In this document: one piece after another, positions 1-10,140 of the stretch
How the letters are laid out: every line of letters starts with the position of its first letter
Position numbering within the stretch: position 1 is the stretch's first letter
From: Brettanomyces bruxellensis
Taxonomy: Eukaryota > Ascomycota > Pichiomycetes > Pichiales > Pichiaceae
Length of the DNA: 64,000 bases
Direction: 5' to 3'
Assembly (NCBI RefSeq): GCF_011074885.1
Contig: NC_054688.1
Location: 310,001 to 374,000 of the forward strand
Position numbers and translations under genes: made by a program
The notes under the pieces: generated by a model
Told to the model about the DNA's origin: nothing
Databases searched by the model: none
Seen by the model: only the letters and a program-made list of their open reading frames with translations

Positions 1-3000
1 TCTTTCAGTATTACATTTGTTCGCTGTCAAAAATTTTCAAGCAGAATAATTAAAATGTACAGTAGTTAGAGGATAAAAAGAAATAAACCAAAATAATCTG
101 ATATACATTTGCATGTTAGTGTGATTGACCCGTTGATCTCAATGCTTTTTGTCGTTATAACCATTTATTTTGCAAGGCTCTGTAAGTTGACACGAAAGTA
201 TACGTTAGTATATTTGTATTGGATTCGTCGATAGTCGCACCTAAAAAGCTACACAGCCTATTTGTACCTAAAAAAATGTATATTCTACCCATAAGGATTT
301 GTTTTTAAGCTTGCGCAACTTCCATTACGACAGATATCCTTTATACTTTCTTCTTCGATCCTTTCTTTTCGGAGCCTTAAAAGTCCAAATGCACTAGTTA
401 AGAAGAATATCCTAAATTAATCGCATAAAATTGTGAAAACTTTAAGATATAAATGACTCTACTTACGCATTAAATAAATTTGAAGTTGTTCGTTGATTGA
501 AATAAGTGCATTGCTGGGTAACGTATTAAACTCGGCACCGCACCTTTTCATAAAATTGTATCGATATTTGATCGGGTTTTTAGTAACATTTGTTTTTATT
601 ATGTCTTTTATTAAAAAAGTATTATTCTTTTGTCTACAAAATCCGTGCCCACATTTTGAAAGTTAACTGTGCATAGATAAGCGTTTTAACAGTAAACAAA
701 AGCTTTGTCTCAAAAATCATAATAGAGGATTACTAAAGTTCAATTAGCAGACGACCATTTCTTAATAGTACCAGGGTGAGCGCAAGAATATGATATAATA
801 TTAATCACGCAAAATATTTCCAGGTTTTGAAATCACATATTTTTCTTAGCTCCTGTTTATTTTAAGCCTTCAATCGATTGCCATTATTAGTAGTATAGCA
901 ATGCTTCACATGAACACAGACCAAGTCAAATTGAGATCACTTTCTTTGTTGTAATAAAGATCAGATCTGTAAGTTTAGAACTGATATTATTGTATTAAAC
1001 AAAATAAGGAAATTGAACCTATCATACTCTAGATAAGAGAAATGTGTATCTTATCTTGAATTCAAGGCATGAAACATTTTTATATCCACATTGTATATAG
1101 ATTAAGGATGAATAAATATATTTAATTTGGAAATGTTCTTTACGTACTTGCTTTTTTTGTTACTAATTGATATTATTTCGTGTAGCATTATGTGTTGTCC
1201 TGTGCCTTACGATAAACATGTCTAGAAAAAATAATTCGAGCTTCTGTTGTGAGCTGAGAGTCTCATGCATTGCTTAAGCATGACGTACAATTTTTGACAA
1301 ATCAAAAAATTTCAGGGTAATGCTTCTAGGCAATCAAATACATTTTGACAATACAATATGACAACAATGCTATTAAAAGTGACTGCCAACGTCTTTTACA
1401 TATGGGCACTTCAATTTTTAGTGGTTTCAACTAATACTGCATTAACATATTTTTATTCTAGCTTGACAATCAGTTTACTTTGCAAAATAATGAGGACTCA
1501 TTAAGAAGGTACGTCAACAAAAGCACCCTTTCACAATTGGTCATACATGTAACACCGTGAGATAGGAATAAAAGTCGCTTTCCATTAGTATGAAATAAAG
1601 TCGATTAAGATGTCCATCGTATGAACGTCAAGCAATACCTAGATAAAAGTATTTTGTGTAACATAAAATCATTAACATGCCCTATTCATAATTCATAAAT
1701 ATTTGGTATCATCCTTCTAGCTATGGAAGTGCTGAGCCATTACTTATTATCGACTTTTACCATCGTTAATTTACTTCTTTACTGAATGCATACTGAATAT
1801 CTATGTGCGCATTTTATATTTATAAAAACCTATGTTGTACCTCACTTCTGAAATTCGCTTCCTTTAATTTAGCATCTTAAAGAAGAGCGCATTAAGTAGA
1901 TTTATATTTCACAAATGCTACTACCTATCAGAAAGGTAACTCTCAAAAATAAATGTTATTGTATGTCAAAAAGCGTTTTTGTAATGCGTCTATTGCGTAC
2001 CCTTTTCTTTTTTTTGAAATTCGAATAACCGCAAAATTTCAAGATCTGAGGGTGTGCATTCAAATCTTTTGGATTATACCTTACCTATCGCAGGATTAGT
2101 TCCAGAGCACTTCGTATTTCATATTTTATTTTTTTAAGAAACAAATATGCCGACTTAATTATTACTCGCGGTAAGATTTGATCTTATATGTAAGGAATAT
2201 AATCAAGAAAAAAGTTTCCAGAAGCCTATTGTTTTCGCTCAATGATATGAAGGCGATGCAAAAAGGTGCAAAATTCTAAAAAACAATCCTCCTACAAACT
2301 ACAAATTTATTAACTAAAAGTATGAGTGAGCGGTTTTAAGAACAAACAATAAATTTCTCGATTAACTCATTTTCCGGTACAAAAGTAGTAATATGCATCG
2401 AGAAAATGACGTGGCTTGTGCCGGAGATAGATCTCGGCACGAAACTGAAATTTATCCGTTTTAAATCATGAAAGATAAACTAACTATAAGAATTCAGAGA
2501 TGCAGCACTAGTTCTTCACTTAACAGTCATAATAAAAAAAAAGTTTAGATTGTGATGATAGGCCAAATATCATTCTCTGTTCACCGACCTTTCTTAGTGT
2601 TCAAAAAATTGTACAACAAAACATTTACTTGCATCATACTAAGGTAGCAAGTGTACGAGGTTACGCAAAAGCCAAAACAGCGAAAGATTATTTAGAGAAA
2701 ATGAATAACCTGTACTTCATTTTGGCAAAGATTCCGTTTATACGAAGAAAATTTTTCAATAGTAGCAAATTTTCAGGCGTCATTGCATTTTACTATAACA
2801 ATCAATGAACAAGAAACGCGGCTTAAATTGCTCTCATCCCATGCTATTAAAGATGCTTTTCTTCGGGGAATGGCCACAGGAAAGGGGCGGTGTGAACAAT
2901 AGCAGAATATGAAAATGATGCACAACTCCCATTCAATAAATGAAATTTATAGCACAATAAAATATGTGCTCTGAAAAGCTTATTAATCTTTTTAAGATGA

Positions 3001-3481
3001 ATAGTTCCAGAAAAAAAAGAAAGGAGAATAGAAGGAGTAATGAAATTTGTGAATCCGACCTGAAATAAGAAATATCGTAATAAGGTGAAGCTCTTTCGAT
3101 CTTTTAGTGGGGTCGGCTTTTTTTAGATCTCAACATACTTTAAAAACAATGTTATGGAAGCTTCCATTGCATCAATTTCTTAATAAATATTTAAAAATTT
3201 CATACAGTGCGTTTATGCGTTCGCAAAACGTCCTTCTGCTTGTTATCCAGTACCTGTGCATTACTTGATTATTCATTGGAACACCAATGGCAACCAGGAA
3301 CTTTAAGCATTTTTTGTAATGGACAATATTGGTGCCTGAGGACAATGCTCATTACATCTAACCAAAGTATCCTTTTAAACGTATTTTTTGCTTTTCATCG
3401 TTGATGGAATTTAATCTCCATAATATATATATATATATATCTAAAACTTGTAAATCTTTGGATATGCTTTAAGAACTACCT
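1..3481. other. ORF-free AT-rich region upstream of the first flocculin gene
   Basis: No ORF on either strand has a convincing protein character. The only listed-size frame, near 3207-3404, begins without ATG context support and has no recognisable sequence. The DNA is AT-rich with many short A/T runs and a (TA)n tract around 3423-3441. I see no tRNA box A/B pairs and no LTR pairs. It probably acts, at least in part, as a long promoter for the adhesin gene at 3559, but its left part could belong to another gene outside the window. Confidence 0.6.
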
Positions 3482-3488
3482 TATATAA
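3482..3488 (+). promoter_or_regulatory. Putative TATA box of the first flocculin gene
   Basis: TATATAA sits 71 nt before the ATG at 3559, a normal spacing for a yeast TATA element. This is inference from position and sequence only. Confidence 0.4.
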
Positions 3489-3558
3489 TTTAATAGCCGT
3501 TGCTATTCAGTCATTTAGAACTTGCTATACAAGGAGGTTCCAAGACAATATATCAGCA

Positions 3559-5967
3559 ATGTTATTCAAGAGCAGGTTAAAGTATATACTCGGAATTCTT
3601 GTTTTTGAAAGATACTTTATCCAGGTTGTTGCCACCAGTCTTTTCCAAGCAACAACTGGAGGTATTGGATGTCAATATGGAGATCAAGTTGGTAGTGTAG
3701 ATGGTTTTGCTGCAACTTTTTATTCATATCCTAACAAAGGTACAGCCGCCGGAAATACAAATGATGGAAGTGTGAACACGGCCTTTTTTGAAACAGGTTA
3801 CAGCCAGTATGGCTTGCAAGGCAGTACCACCGGTATAACTCTTCCAAGTATTCAATATGATTATCAAAGAGCCGATTCATATACTACTGATGTATTTGGT
3901 GTTCCTGTTACCGTTCAGCACTTTTTGGTTGAGTTGGATGGTTACTTTTATGCCAAAACATCTGGTGTTTATACATTAGAGCTTAACGATATAGATGATT
4001 ATGCTGCCATATGGTTTGGTAAAGGTTTGGACTGCTGTGATACAACGTCATCGGATGACAGCATTGCTCCGGACTTTGCTACCGGAAGAAGTTATAGCAC
4101 TAATACAAATGGAGAATCATCATACTCCATATATTTGTCTGCCGGTTCATACTATCCAATCAAAATCAGATATGTTAATGTTGTTACAAAGGCCCGTCTC
4201 GGGTTTAGTGTTGTGGATCCTTCAAATAATAAAATTACAAACTTTGAGGGATACGTCTATCAATTCATCAATATTGGAGGATCATGTACCACTGTTACAG
4301 CTACACTACCATTGGAAACAACTACTGTGACAACTGATGTTAGTACTGTTACTACTACTACTGAGGCTACAACTTACACATCGGGTGATCAAACTATTAC
4401 AAGTAGTATTGTTGTTGTTGAGGAACCACCACTTTCAACTACTACTGTGACAACTGACGTTAGTGTTGTTACTACTACTACTGAGGCTACAACTTACACA
4501 TCGGGTGATCAAACTATTACAAGTAGTATTGTTGTTGTTGAAGAACCACCACTTTCAACTACTACTGTGACAACTGACGTTAGTACTGTTACTACTACTA
4601 CTGAGGCTACAACTTACACATCGGGTGATCAAACTATTACAACTACTGTTGTCGTTGTCGAGGAACCACCACTTTCAACTACTACTGTGACAACTGATGT
4701 TAGTACTGTTACTACTACTACTGAGGCTACAATTTACACATCGGGTGATCAAACTATTACAACTACTGTTGTCGTTGTCGAGGAACCACCACTTTCAACT
4801 ACTACTGTGACAACTGATGTTAGTGCTGTTACTACTACTACTGAGGCTACAACTTACACATCGGGTGATCAAACTATTACAAGTACTGTTGTCGTTGTCG
4901 AGGAACCACAACCATCCAATACTTTGACGACCACAAGTGTTAGTTCTATTACTTCCAATACTGTTCCACTTTTTACCACTACAGTGACTACCGATGTTAC
5001 TGTTGTTAGCACCACAACTGAGGCCATTTCATATACGTCGAATGATCAGCTCATTACAAGTAGTATCGTCGTTGTCGAAGAACCGTCGCTATCAAATACT
5101 TCCACAACAGTCAGTTCTGTTACTTATAGCACTGAACCATTTTGCACTACCACCGTGACAACGGATGTTAGTGTAGTCACCACTACTACAGCAGTCACCA
5201 TATATACTTCTGGTTATCGGACAATCACGAGCAGCATTGTTGTCATAGAAGAGCCGTCGGTAATCTTCAGCTCCTCCAAAACAAATAATATACCATCTTC
5301 AGAATCCATGGAGTCTACATCTTTTGCCTTTTATGGTAATACAAGCTCGTTGAGCAGTACCACAACTAATGAAGTTTCTTTGTACACGACTACAATTACA
5401 ACAGATGTTGAATGTGCGTCAACTGCAACTGAAGTCACGGTCTTCACTGTGAATGGAAAAGTCACTACATCAAGTATTATTATTGTTGAAGAACCACATA
5501 CCTCAAATAATGTTTCTTCTTCAGAGTCAGAGTATACAAGCTCCAAGATATTGCATTCCAGCAAATCAGAAACGAACTCCAATGTAATCAGTAGTACAAC
5601 AGACGCAGACGTTTCAATATCCTCAAGTACTGGTGGTCCAATACCGGATATCTTCACTAGCTCAAGCACTCATACATCTGCTACTTCAAGCAATGAATAC
5701 ATTTATGCTTCAACTACGGCAAGTATCGAAGGTATTGAAAGTGATAATGAGTCAGGGGATGAAAAGTACACATTATCAATGGCCGAGTCTTGGACAGTGG
5801 CCAGTGTTAGCGGAGAGTCATGGATGTCTATAACTTCTGCATCGATTTCGTCCGAACAGCCAACATTATCTCCATCGATCTCTGTATACGAAGGTGCAGC
5901 AGCAGAAATCAAATATGATATATTCATCCTTGTTCCGGCGTTGGCCATATTTTTAATACAAATCTAA
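3559..5967 (+). CDS. Flo-type PA14-domain GPI-anchored cell-wall adhesin (flocculin paralog 1)
   Basis: This is an 802-aa cell-surface adhesin that would bind mannose-type glycans and mediate cell-cell or cell-surface adhesion. An N-terminal hydrophobic segment (about residues 8-27) should act as signal peptide, although it contains the charged stretch FER. Residues about 30-240 form a PA14/Flo domain: cysteines, an Asp-Asp pair at 146-147 that matches the calcium-binding DcisD motif of Flo proteins, a CC pair, and the Flo-like end motif FEGYVYQF. From about residue 255 follow five 40-residue Thr/Val repeats ending in VEEPP, then degenerate repeats and a Ser/Thr stalk. The C-terminus is a short hydrophobic tail after an EGAAAE segment, typical of a GPI signal. 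The ATG at 3559 is the first in frame. It is a direct paralog of 16331-19162. Ligand specificity is unknown. Confidence 0.92.
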   Translation: MLFKSRLKYILGILVFERYFIQVVATSLFQATTGGIGCQYGDQVGSVDGFAATFYSYPNKGTAAGNTNDGSVNTAFFETGYSQYGLQGSTTGITLPSIQYDYQRADSYTTDVFGVPVTVQHFLVELDGYFYAKTSGVYTLELNDIDDYAAIWFGKGLDCCDTTSSDDSIAPDFATGRSYSTNTNGESSYSIYLSAGSYYPIKIRYVNVVTKARLGFSVVDPSNNKITNFEGYVYQFINIGGSCTTVTATLPLETTTVTTDVSTVTTTTEATTYTSGDQTITSSIVVVEEPPLSTTTVTTDVSVVTTTTEATTYTSGDQTITSSIVVVEEPPLSTTTVTTDVSTVTTTTEATTYTSGDQTITTTVVVVEEPPLSTTTVTTDVSTVTTTTEATIYTSGDQTITTTVVVVEEPPLSTTTVTTDVSAVTTTTEATTYTSGDQTITSTVVVVEEPQPSNTLTTTSVSSITSNTVPLFTTTVTTDVTVVSTTTEAISYTSNDQLITSSIVVVEEPSLSNTSTTVSSVTYSTEPFCTTTVTTDVSVVTTTTAVTIYTSGYRTITSSIVVIEEPSVIFSSSKTNNIPSSESMESTSFAFYGNTSSLSSTTTNEVSLYTTTITTDVECASTATEVTVFTVNGKVTTSSIIIVEEPHTSNNVSSSESEYTSSKILHSSKSETNSNVISSTTDADVSISSSTGGPIPDIFTSSSTHTSATSSNEYIYASTTASIEGIESDNESGDEKYTLSMAESWTVASVSGESWMSITSASISSEQPTLSPSISVYEGAAAEIKYDIFILVPALAIFLIQI
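4315..4920 (+). repeat. Five tandem 120-nt repeats in flocculin paralog 1
   Basis: The period is exactly 120 nt; units are in register at 4321, 4441, 4561, 4681 and 4801. Each encodes 40 residues rich in Thr/Val and ends in VEEPP or VEEPQ. Units differ by only a few bases. More diverged units lie near 4975-5090, 5146-5260 and 5385-5500, the last containing a cysteine (VEC) that is also found in the paralog. Confidence 0.95.
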
Positions 5968-6856
5968 GAGAATGTTTATTGCCTAGGAACAAGGCATTAT
6001 TGAAGTGCTAGTATTATTTTATAGGTTCATGTTTCAAGGATTGACTTCCTGACTTCGGGCAAGTATCCGTTTATTTAACGTTTTTATTTTTTGTTTTTAA
6101 TAATACCATCAAGGTAAGCGATAATTTGTCCTGCAAAAGTAGAAAAGTAAAGTGTTAATTCACATATAATTTAATGTTGGCCAACAATACGATTGCGCTG
6201 CATGTGAACCTGCTGATCATGTTGCATATAGTCTGAAATTTTCTAGACTAACTCATAACGAGTACTAATCATTGATTTCTCCTAAAATGATCCTCAACTA
6301 TTTGGGACACTATCTCAATTATGACTTTGCTTGTTATCTTTCTTCATATCAATACATTTTAGAGATTTGTAACATCTTTGTACACGTATAGATAAAAGCC
6401 ACAGCACCGACTAAAATTACAAATCGTTGCAGACATTTGATTTAATAAATTGAGATAGTCCCACTCTAAGGCAATGTATCCTTCTGACTTTATATTCAAC
6501 TTTCCCGAAATTTCTGTTATACGTTCAAAATTGTATTCTCTATTAATCAGGGTTTTTGCTATATTAGCTACAAAATACTGATGACATATGAACATATTAA
6601 TATTTATTACAAAACTCTCCCTAAATGGTTGATGCAATCATTACTTCCTATCAATCAGGCAATTTTAAAGTTAAAAAATGAGATTAAGGAATAGTAAAAG
6701 AGAATAAAATAATGAAAAGGAACTGCTCTACCTTATATGGTTCAAATTAATCAAGATCTCTCAGTCACATAACAAGACAATCAATGGATTTTAGAAACAA
6801 ACACTAAAGGAATTCACAAAACGCTTTTCAGATTAGATATATACATTCTCCTGGTG
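5968..6856. other. Intergenic region downstream of flocculin paralog 1
   Basis: AT-rich sequence with no convincing ORF, tRNA or repeat. It includes the 3' UTR and terminator of the adhesin gene, whose exact site cannot be read. Confidence 0.5.
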
Positions 6857-6861
6857 AAAAG

Positions 6862-7365
6862 TGTTGACTTATGGAATTCGCGGAGGAATCCGAATAACTC
6901 GTATTTGGCTCTAAAAAGGGAGCCTAATCTATTTCGGCAGTAGCATTACCGCCTTTTGGAGTAGATTGTAAGTTATTCGAAGGGTTAGTTGACATATTAA
7001 TAGATTACTAGCTTATATTAAGATATATAGCGGTGATAGTCTCTAAAGAAAGAGGTAAAATAGTAACAAAATAATAATAGAGTGAGAAAATACAAGGAGT
7101 GTTGCTAGACCCCTTATATATTCTTACTCGGGGAGAGGCCACATATCCCAAATATGGGCAATGACCCGTACAAAGTAATATAAAAAGTAATAAAGGCAAT
7201 TCGCATGGCTTTAACACCAGTGAAATACAATAAAAGTAATAAAAGATAAAGTAATCTTTAAATATAATTGGTCCAAGGATGTAAATAAAGAGAAATTTTC
7301 TCGAGGTTGTGTGGTTTACAACAATTGTCTTAGCAATATTCCGCGGATGGTAGAATATTCCGACA
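6862..7365. mobile_element. Solo LTR of a Ty1/copia-like element (504 bp)
   Basis: The segment starts TGTTGACTT and ends TTCCGACA, giving the TG...CA ends of an LTR. It is flanked on both sides by the same five bases, AAAAG (6857-6861 and 7366-7370), as expected for a target-site duplication. No internal retroelement sequence adjoins it, so it is a solo LTR left by LTR-LTR recombination. Its orientation is not certain. Its sequence differs from the LTR at 7761 and from those at 42845 and 47623, so it represents a separate family or subfamily. The hydrophobic minus-strand frame inside it is not a gene. Confidence 0.75.
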
Positions 7366-7506
7366 AAAAGCATCCCAAAATAATGCACATAAAGTAAGCA
7401 ATTCGGAGTTTACGATAAAACATTCAAATAAAGGGTACAACACAAATATAATTTTGAGTAACTCCTCCAAAGGAGATTAAATGAGAACTCTGCACAAAGG
7501 CTCATA

Positions 7507-7760
7507 TCTTATCCGCTTCAAGCGCGGTAGCACCTGCTGCTTTAGCCGTCGAAGAATCAGGACTGATCGTATTAATTGTTGGATTAATAGCTGGACCATT
7601 TCCTTGTGTCTTTGATTTTCCCTCCTTTTGACGTGCAATACTTTTAGCACGCTCATGAACCTGGGAAACATCTGTTGCAACATTTGTGTACATCTCGTTG
7701 AGTTTCGAACCATATTTACCACTCTTAAATTTATCTAAGTAGTCATCCAGTGTCTTTTTT
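7507..7760 (-). pseudogene. Truncated duplicate of the 3' end of the Vip1-like RRM gene
   Basis: These 254 bases match the intact gene at 20344-20597 base for base in register, with roughly eight substitutions (about 97% identity). They encode the C-terminal 80-odd residues, beginning near the KTLDDYLDKF segment and ending just before the stop. The RRM and central part are missing. The copy stops at the sixth T of a T run, and the next base, 7761, is the first base of an LTR. It has no promoter or start of its own, so it is a gene fragment, most likely cut by a retroelement insertion followed by rearrangement. Confidence 0.9.
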
Positions 7761-8371
7761 TGTCGGAGTTAAGAGAAACCTTATGAGTTACTCCCGGGCT
7801 TTAGCTATCAAACTCCTTCTTTAATAGAATTAATAAGAACCTAGCAGTCGGGGAGATTCAGACAATTGTAAGGTCGGTTACCTAAGTGGGTGGATATAAA
7901 TGTACCAAGTGGTCTGTGTGATAATGTGAATGCCTTTACCATTCTAACAATTATGTATGTGCCATCATAGAAGGAAATGAATTTACTTCCTTTACTTTGT
8001 TACCATCAAGTGGAGTCGAACTAGTTGTATTGCAAAATAGGCTATCGGGTCTCGTCCCTTCGTAGAAGAAACAAGTTATATAAAAAGAGGTAATGTAAAG
8101 TAAAAATAAAAAGGAAAATAAAGTGAGGTAATCATACATAATATAAAAAAAAAGATTTAATTCTCAGAAACAGAATTATGATCGCGCATAATTATTTTTC
8201 TGCTGATTCCCTAACATACACAGTTAGTGCTTTTTATCCAGGATTGTCTCTATTAGATATTATTCTAAATCTTCGTTATTTTAGAATAAGTTCAGATCTC
8301 AAAACAAATAAATCTAATGACATATAATAATAGATTATCTAATACTAGGTAATATTCTCATATGTCCGACA
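7761..8371 (-). repeat. 3' LTR of a decayed Ty1-like element on the minus strand
   Basis: The segment has inverted ends TGTCGGA (7761-7767) and TCCGACA (8365-8371), length 611 bp. Read on the minus strand it starts TGTCGGACATATGAG, directly after a short purine stretch (AAGGGAACG) that may be the polypurine tract. The pol reading frame runs into it and stops at 8345, as TYB does in the Ty1 LTR. No second copy of this LTR is visible further right, so the 5' LTR has been lost. Confidence 0.75.
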
Positions 8372-10140
8372 CGTTCCCTTGATTTGTAGCATCTGAATAA
8401 TCATGCTCCTTAACTTACCCAATACCTTGGTAGTAATAGGTTTAGTAAGAACATCAGCTAACTGGTCCTTCGTACTAACGTGTTTGATAGTGAAACGCTT
8501 CTCTTCAAATCGTTCTTCTAAACATTTCAACCTGACAGCGTATGGCTTTGATTTCGGTGAAAAGTTACCATAAGCTATCGTATCAACAGCGGACTTGTTA
8601 TCCACTAAAAGTTCGGGATATTTTCCTTCGCCTTGATAAGCGGACATGAACTTCATGAGAGGGTGAAACCATTCAAGCTCATTTGAAAGTAGGTAAATTG
8701 CCTGGAGTTCCGCCTCAGTAGATGACTTGCAGACCAATGGCGTATACTGGCACTTCCAATAGAGAGGTGCATCCGAAAACATGATGAGAAAGCCGTTCAT
8801 GGACTTCCTTGTAATCGGATTTTGAGCATAGTCACTGTCTGAGTAGCAAATTAAATGATCCATTTTAGTTTCCGAAGTGTGTTGATAAATGATAGATTTG
8901 AAACGACTCTGATAGAGATAGTTTAAAACATGTTTCAACTGATCAACGACTAGACGATGAGGATACGTCGAAAAACGCGCTAAGTAATCGACAGCATAAG
9001 CAATATCAGGCCTTGTCATAACCGCGACGTATAATAAACAACCAATTTTGCGTCGAAAATCACTGACTGCCTTATTAAGCATCTCCTTAGTAGCTTCTAA
9101 CGGATGTTCCACAGTATCGAAGTAGAAATTTGCACTTAACGGAGTAGCACAGCTTCTAGCAAAAGTAAGGGGGAGCTTCTCAACGAATTCTTCGATATAA
9201 GCAGACTGACATAGCTTAATCTTTTTCACACGACCATCCTTTAATCTTTCCACAGTAAGATCAATCCACAAAAACTTCTGTAAATTGGTCTTCTTATCAG
9301 GTTGGATCGTTTTAAGCTCATATTTACCAGATATATGTTTGTAAACTTTGTCCAGTATAGCTTTATTCGAAGCGCCAACAATAATGTCATCCACAAATAA
9401 ACCAACAACGCAATCGACTTTTCCATTCCGATTCTTATGAATGTAGGTGGATGGAAAAGGGTGGGAACTTTCAAAATTAATTTTGGCCAAGTGTTTCTGA
9501 ATTTCCTTATGCCACAAATTGCCCGATTGCTTGAGACCATATAAAGCTTTGTTAAGCTTATAGACCACCCTCATGCCGGATGGCACTTTTGCATGCCTTG
9601 TGTGGGTAGAATACCCTTGAGACTGATAAATGTACAATTCGGTATCAATAGGACTGTATAGATAAGCAGTTTTGACATCAAACTGAGCCATAAACCAATG
9701 CTGAGTAGCAATAAGAGCAAAAATCGCTCTCATGATCTCTGGTCGAAGAGTTGGAGAAAATGTAATTGAATATGTATTCTCCTTCTGGTGATCACCGCGG
9801 GCAATGAGACGTGCTTTGCGTCAACCATCAGATTTAACGGTAAAAACCCAACTTATGGAGACGCAGCAATTCAAAATTTTCGGAGCATCTGTGAGAATTG
9901 GATTGCGATCCCATGTGTTATGTATATGATGAGAGTGAAACTAGTCATCAATTGCTGCCTTCCATTTTGCAGCGTCCTTGCTGCACATCGCTTGTTTGTA
10001 ACCTTTCGGATTAGCTACGAGATAAATGTCGCTTGACAACACTTGAAAAATCCGTGGCTTCTTCCAAGCAACCATATAGGTACCCTCAGAAGCAGAAGAT
10101 TTGCTAGGAGTGCTGTTAATCAACGGCACCGAGGAACGGG
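8345..10140 (-). pseudogene. Decayed Ty1/copia-type pol: reverse transcriptase and RNase H
   Basis: The intact part (8345-9733, 462 codons) encodes the RT from its second block onward, with FVDD at 9386-9397 and the YGLKQSG motif, followed by a copia-type RNase H (SSTEAELQAI, ADVLTKP). Upstream in the same frame the start of RT is recognisable (WVFTVKSDG, KARLIARGD) but is broken by a TGA at 9821-9823 and a TAG at 9941-9943. The RT resembles Ty1/Ty2 more than the element at 43 kb. Integrase, protease and gag are missing. Going 5' the frame runs without interruption into the Eis1-like coiled-coil pseudogene, so the 5' boundary (somewhere between about 10000 and 10700) is uncertain. It cannot make a functional polyprotein. 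Confidence 0.85.

Noticed and set aside
7008..7388. 126-codon hydrophobic minus-strand ORF
   Set aside because: It lies within the solo LTR, is low-complexity, and has no recognisable sequence.
9788..10036. Short plus-strand ORF across the pol/Eis1 junction
   Set aside because: It is antisense to the recognisable RT blocks and has no coding character.
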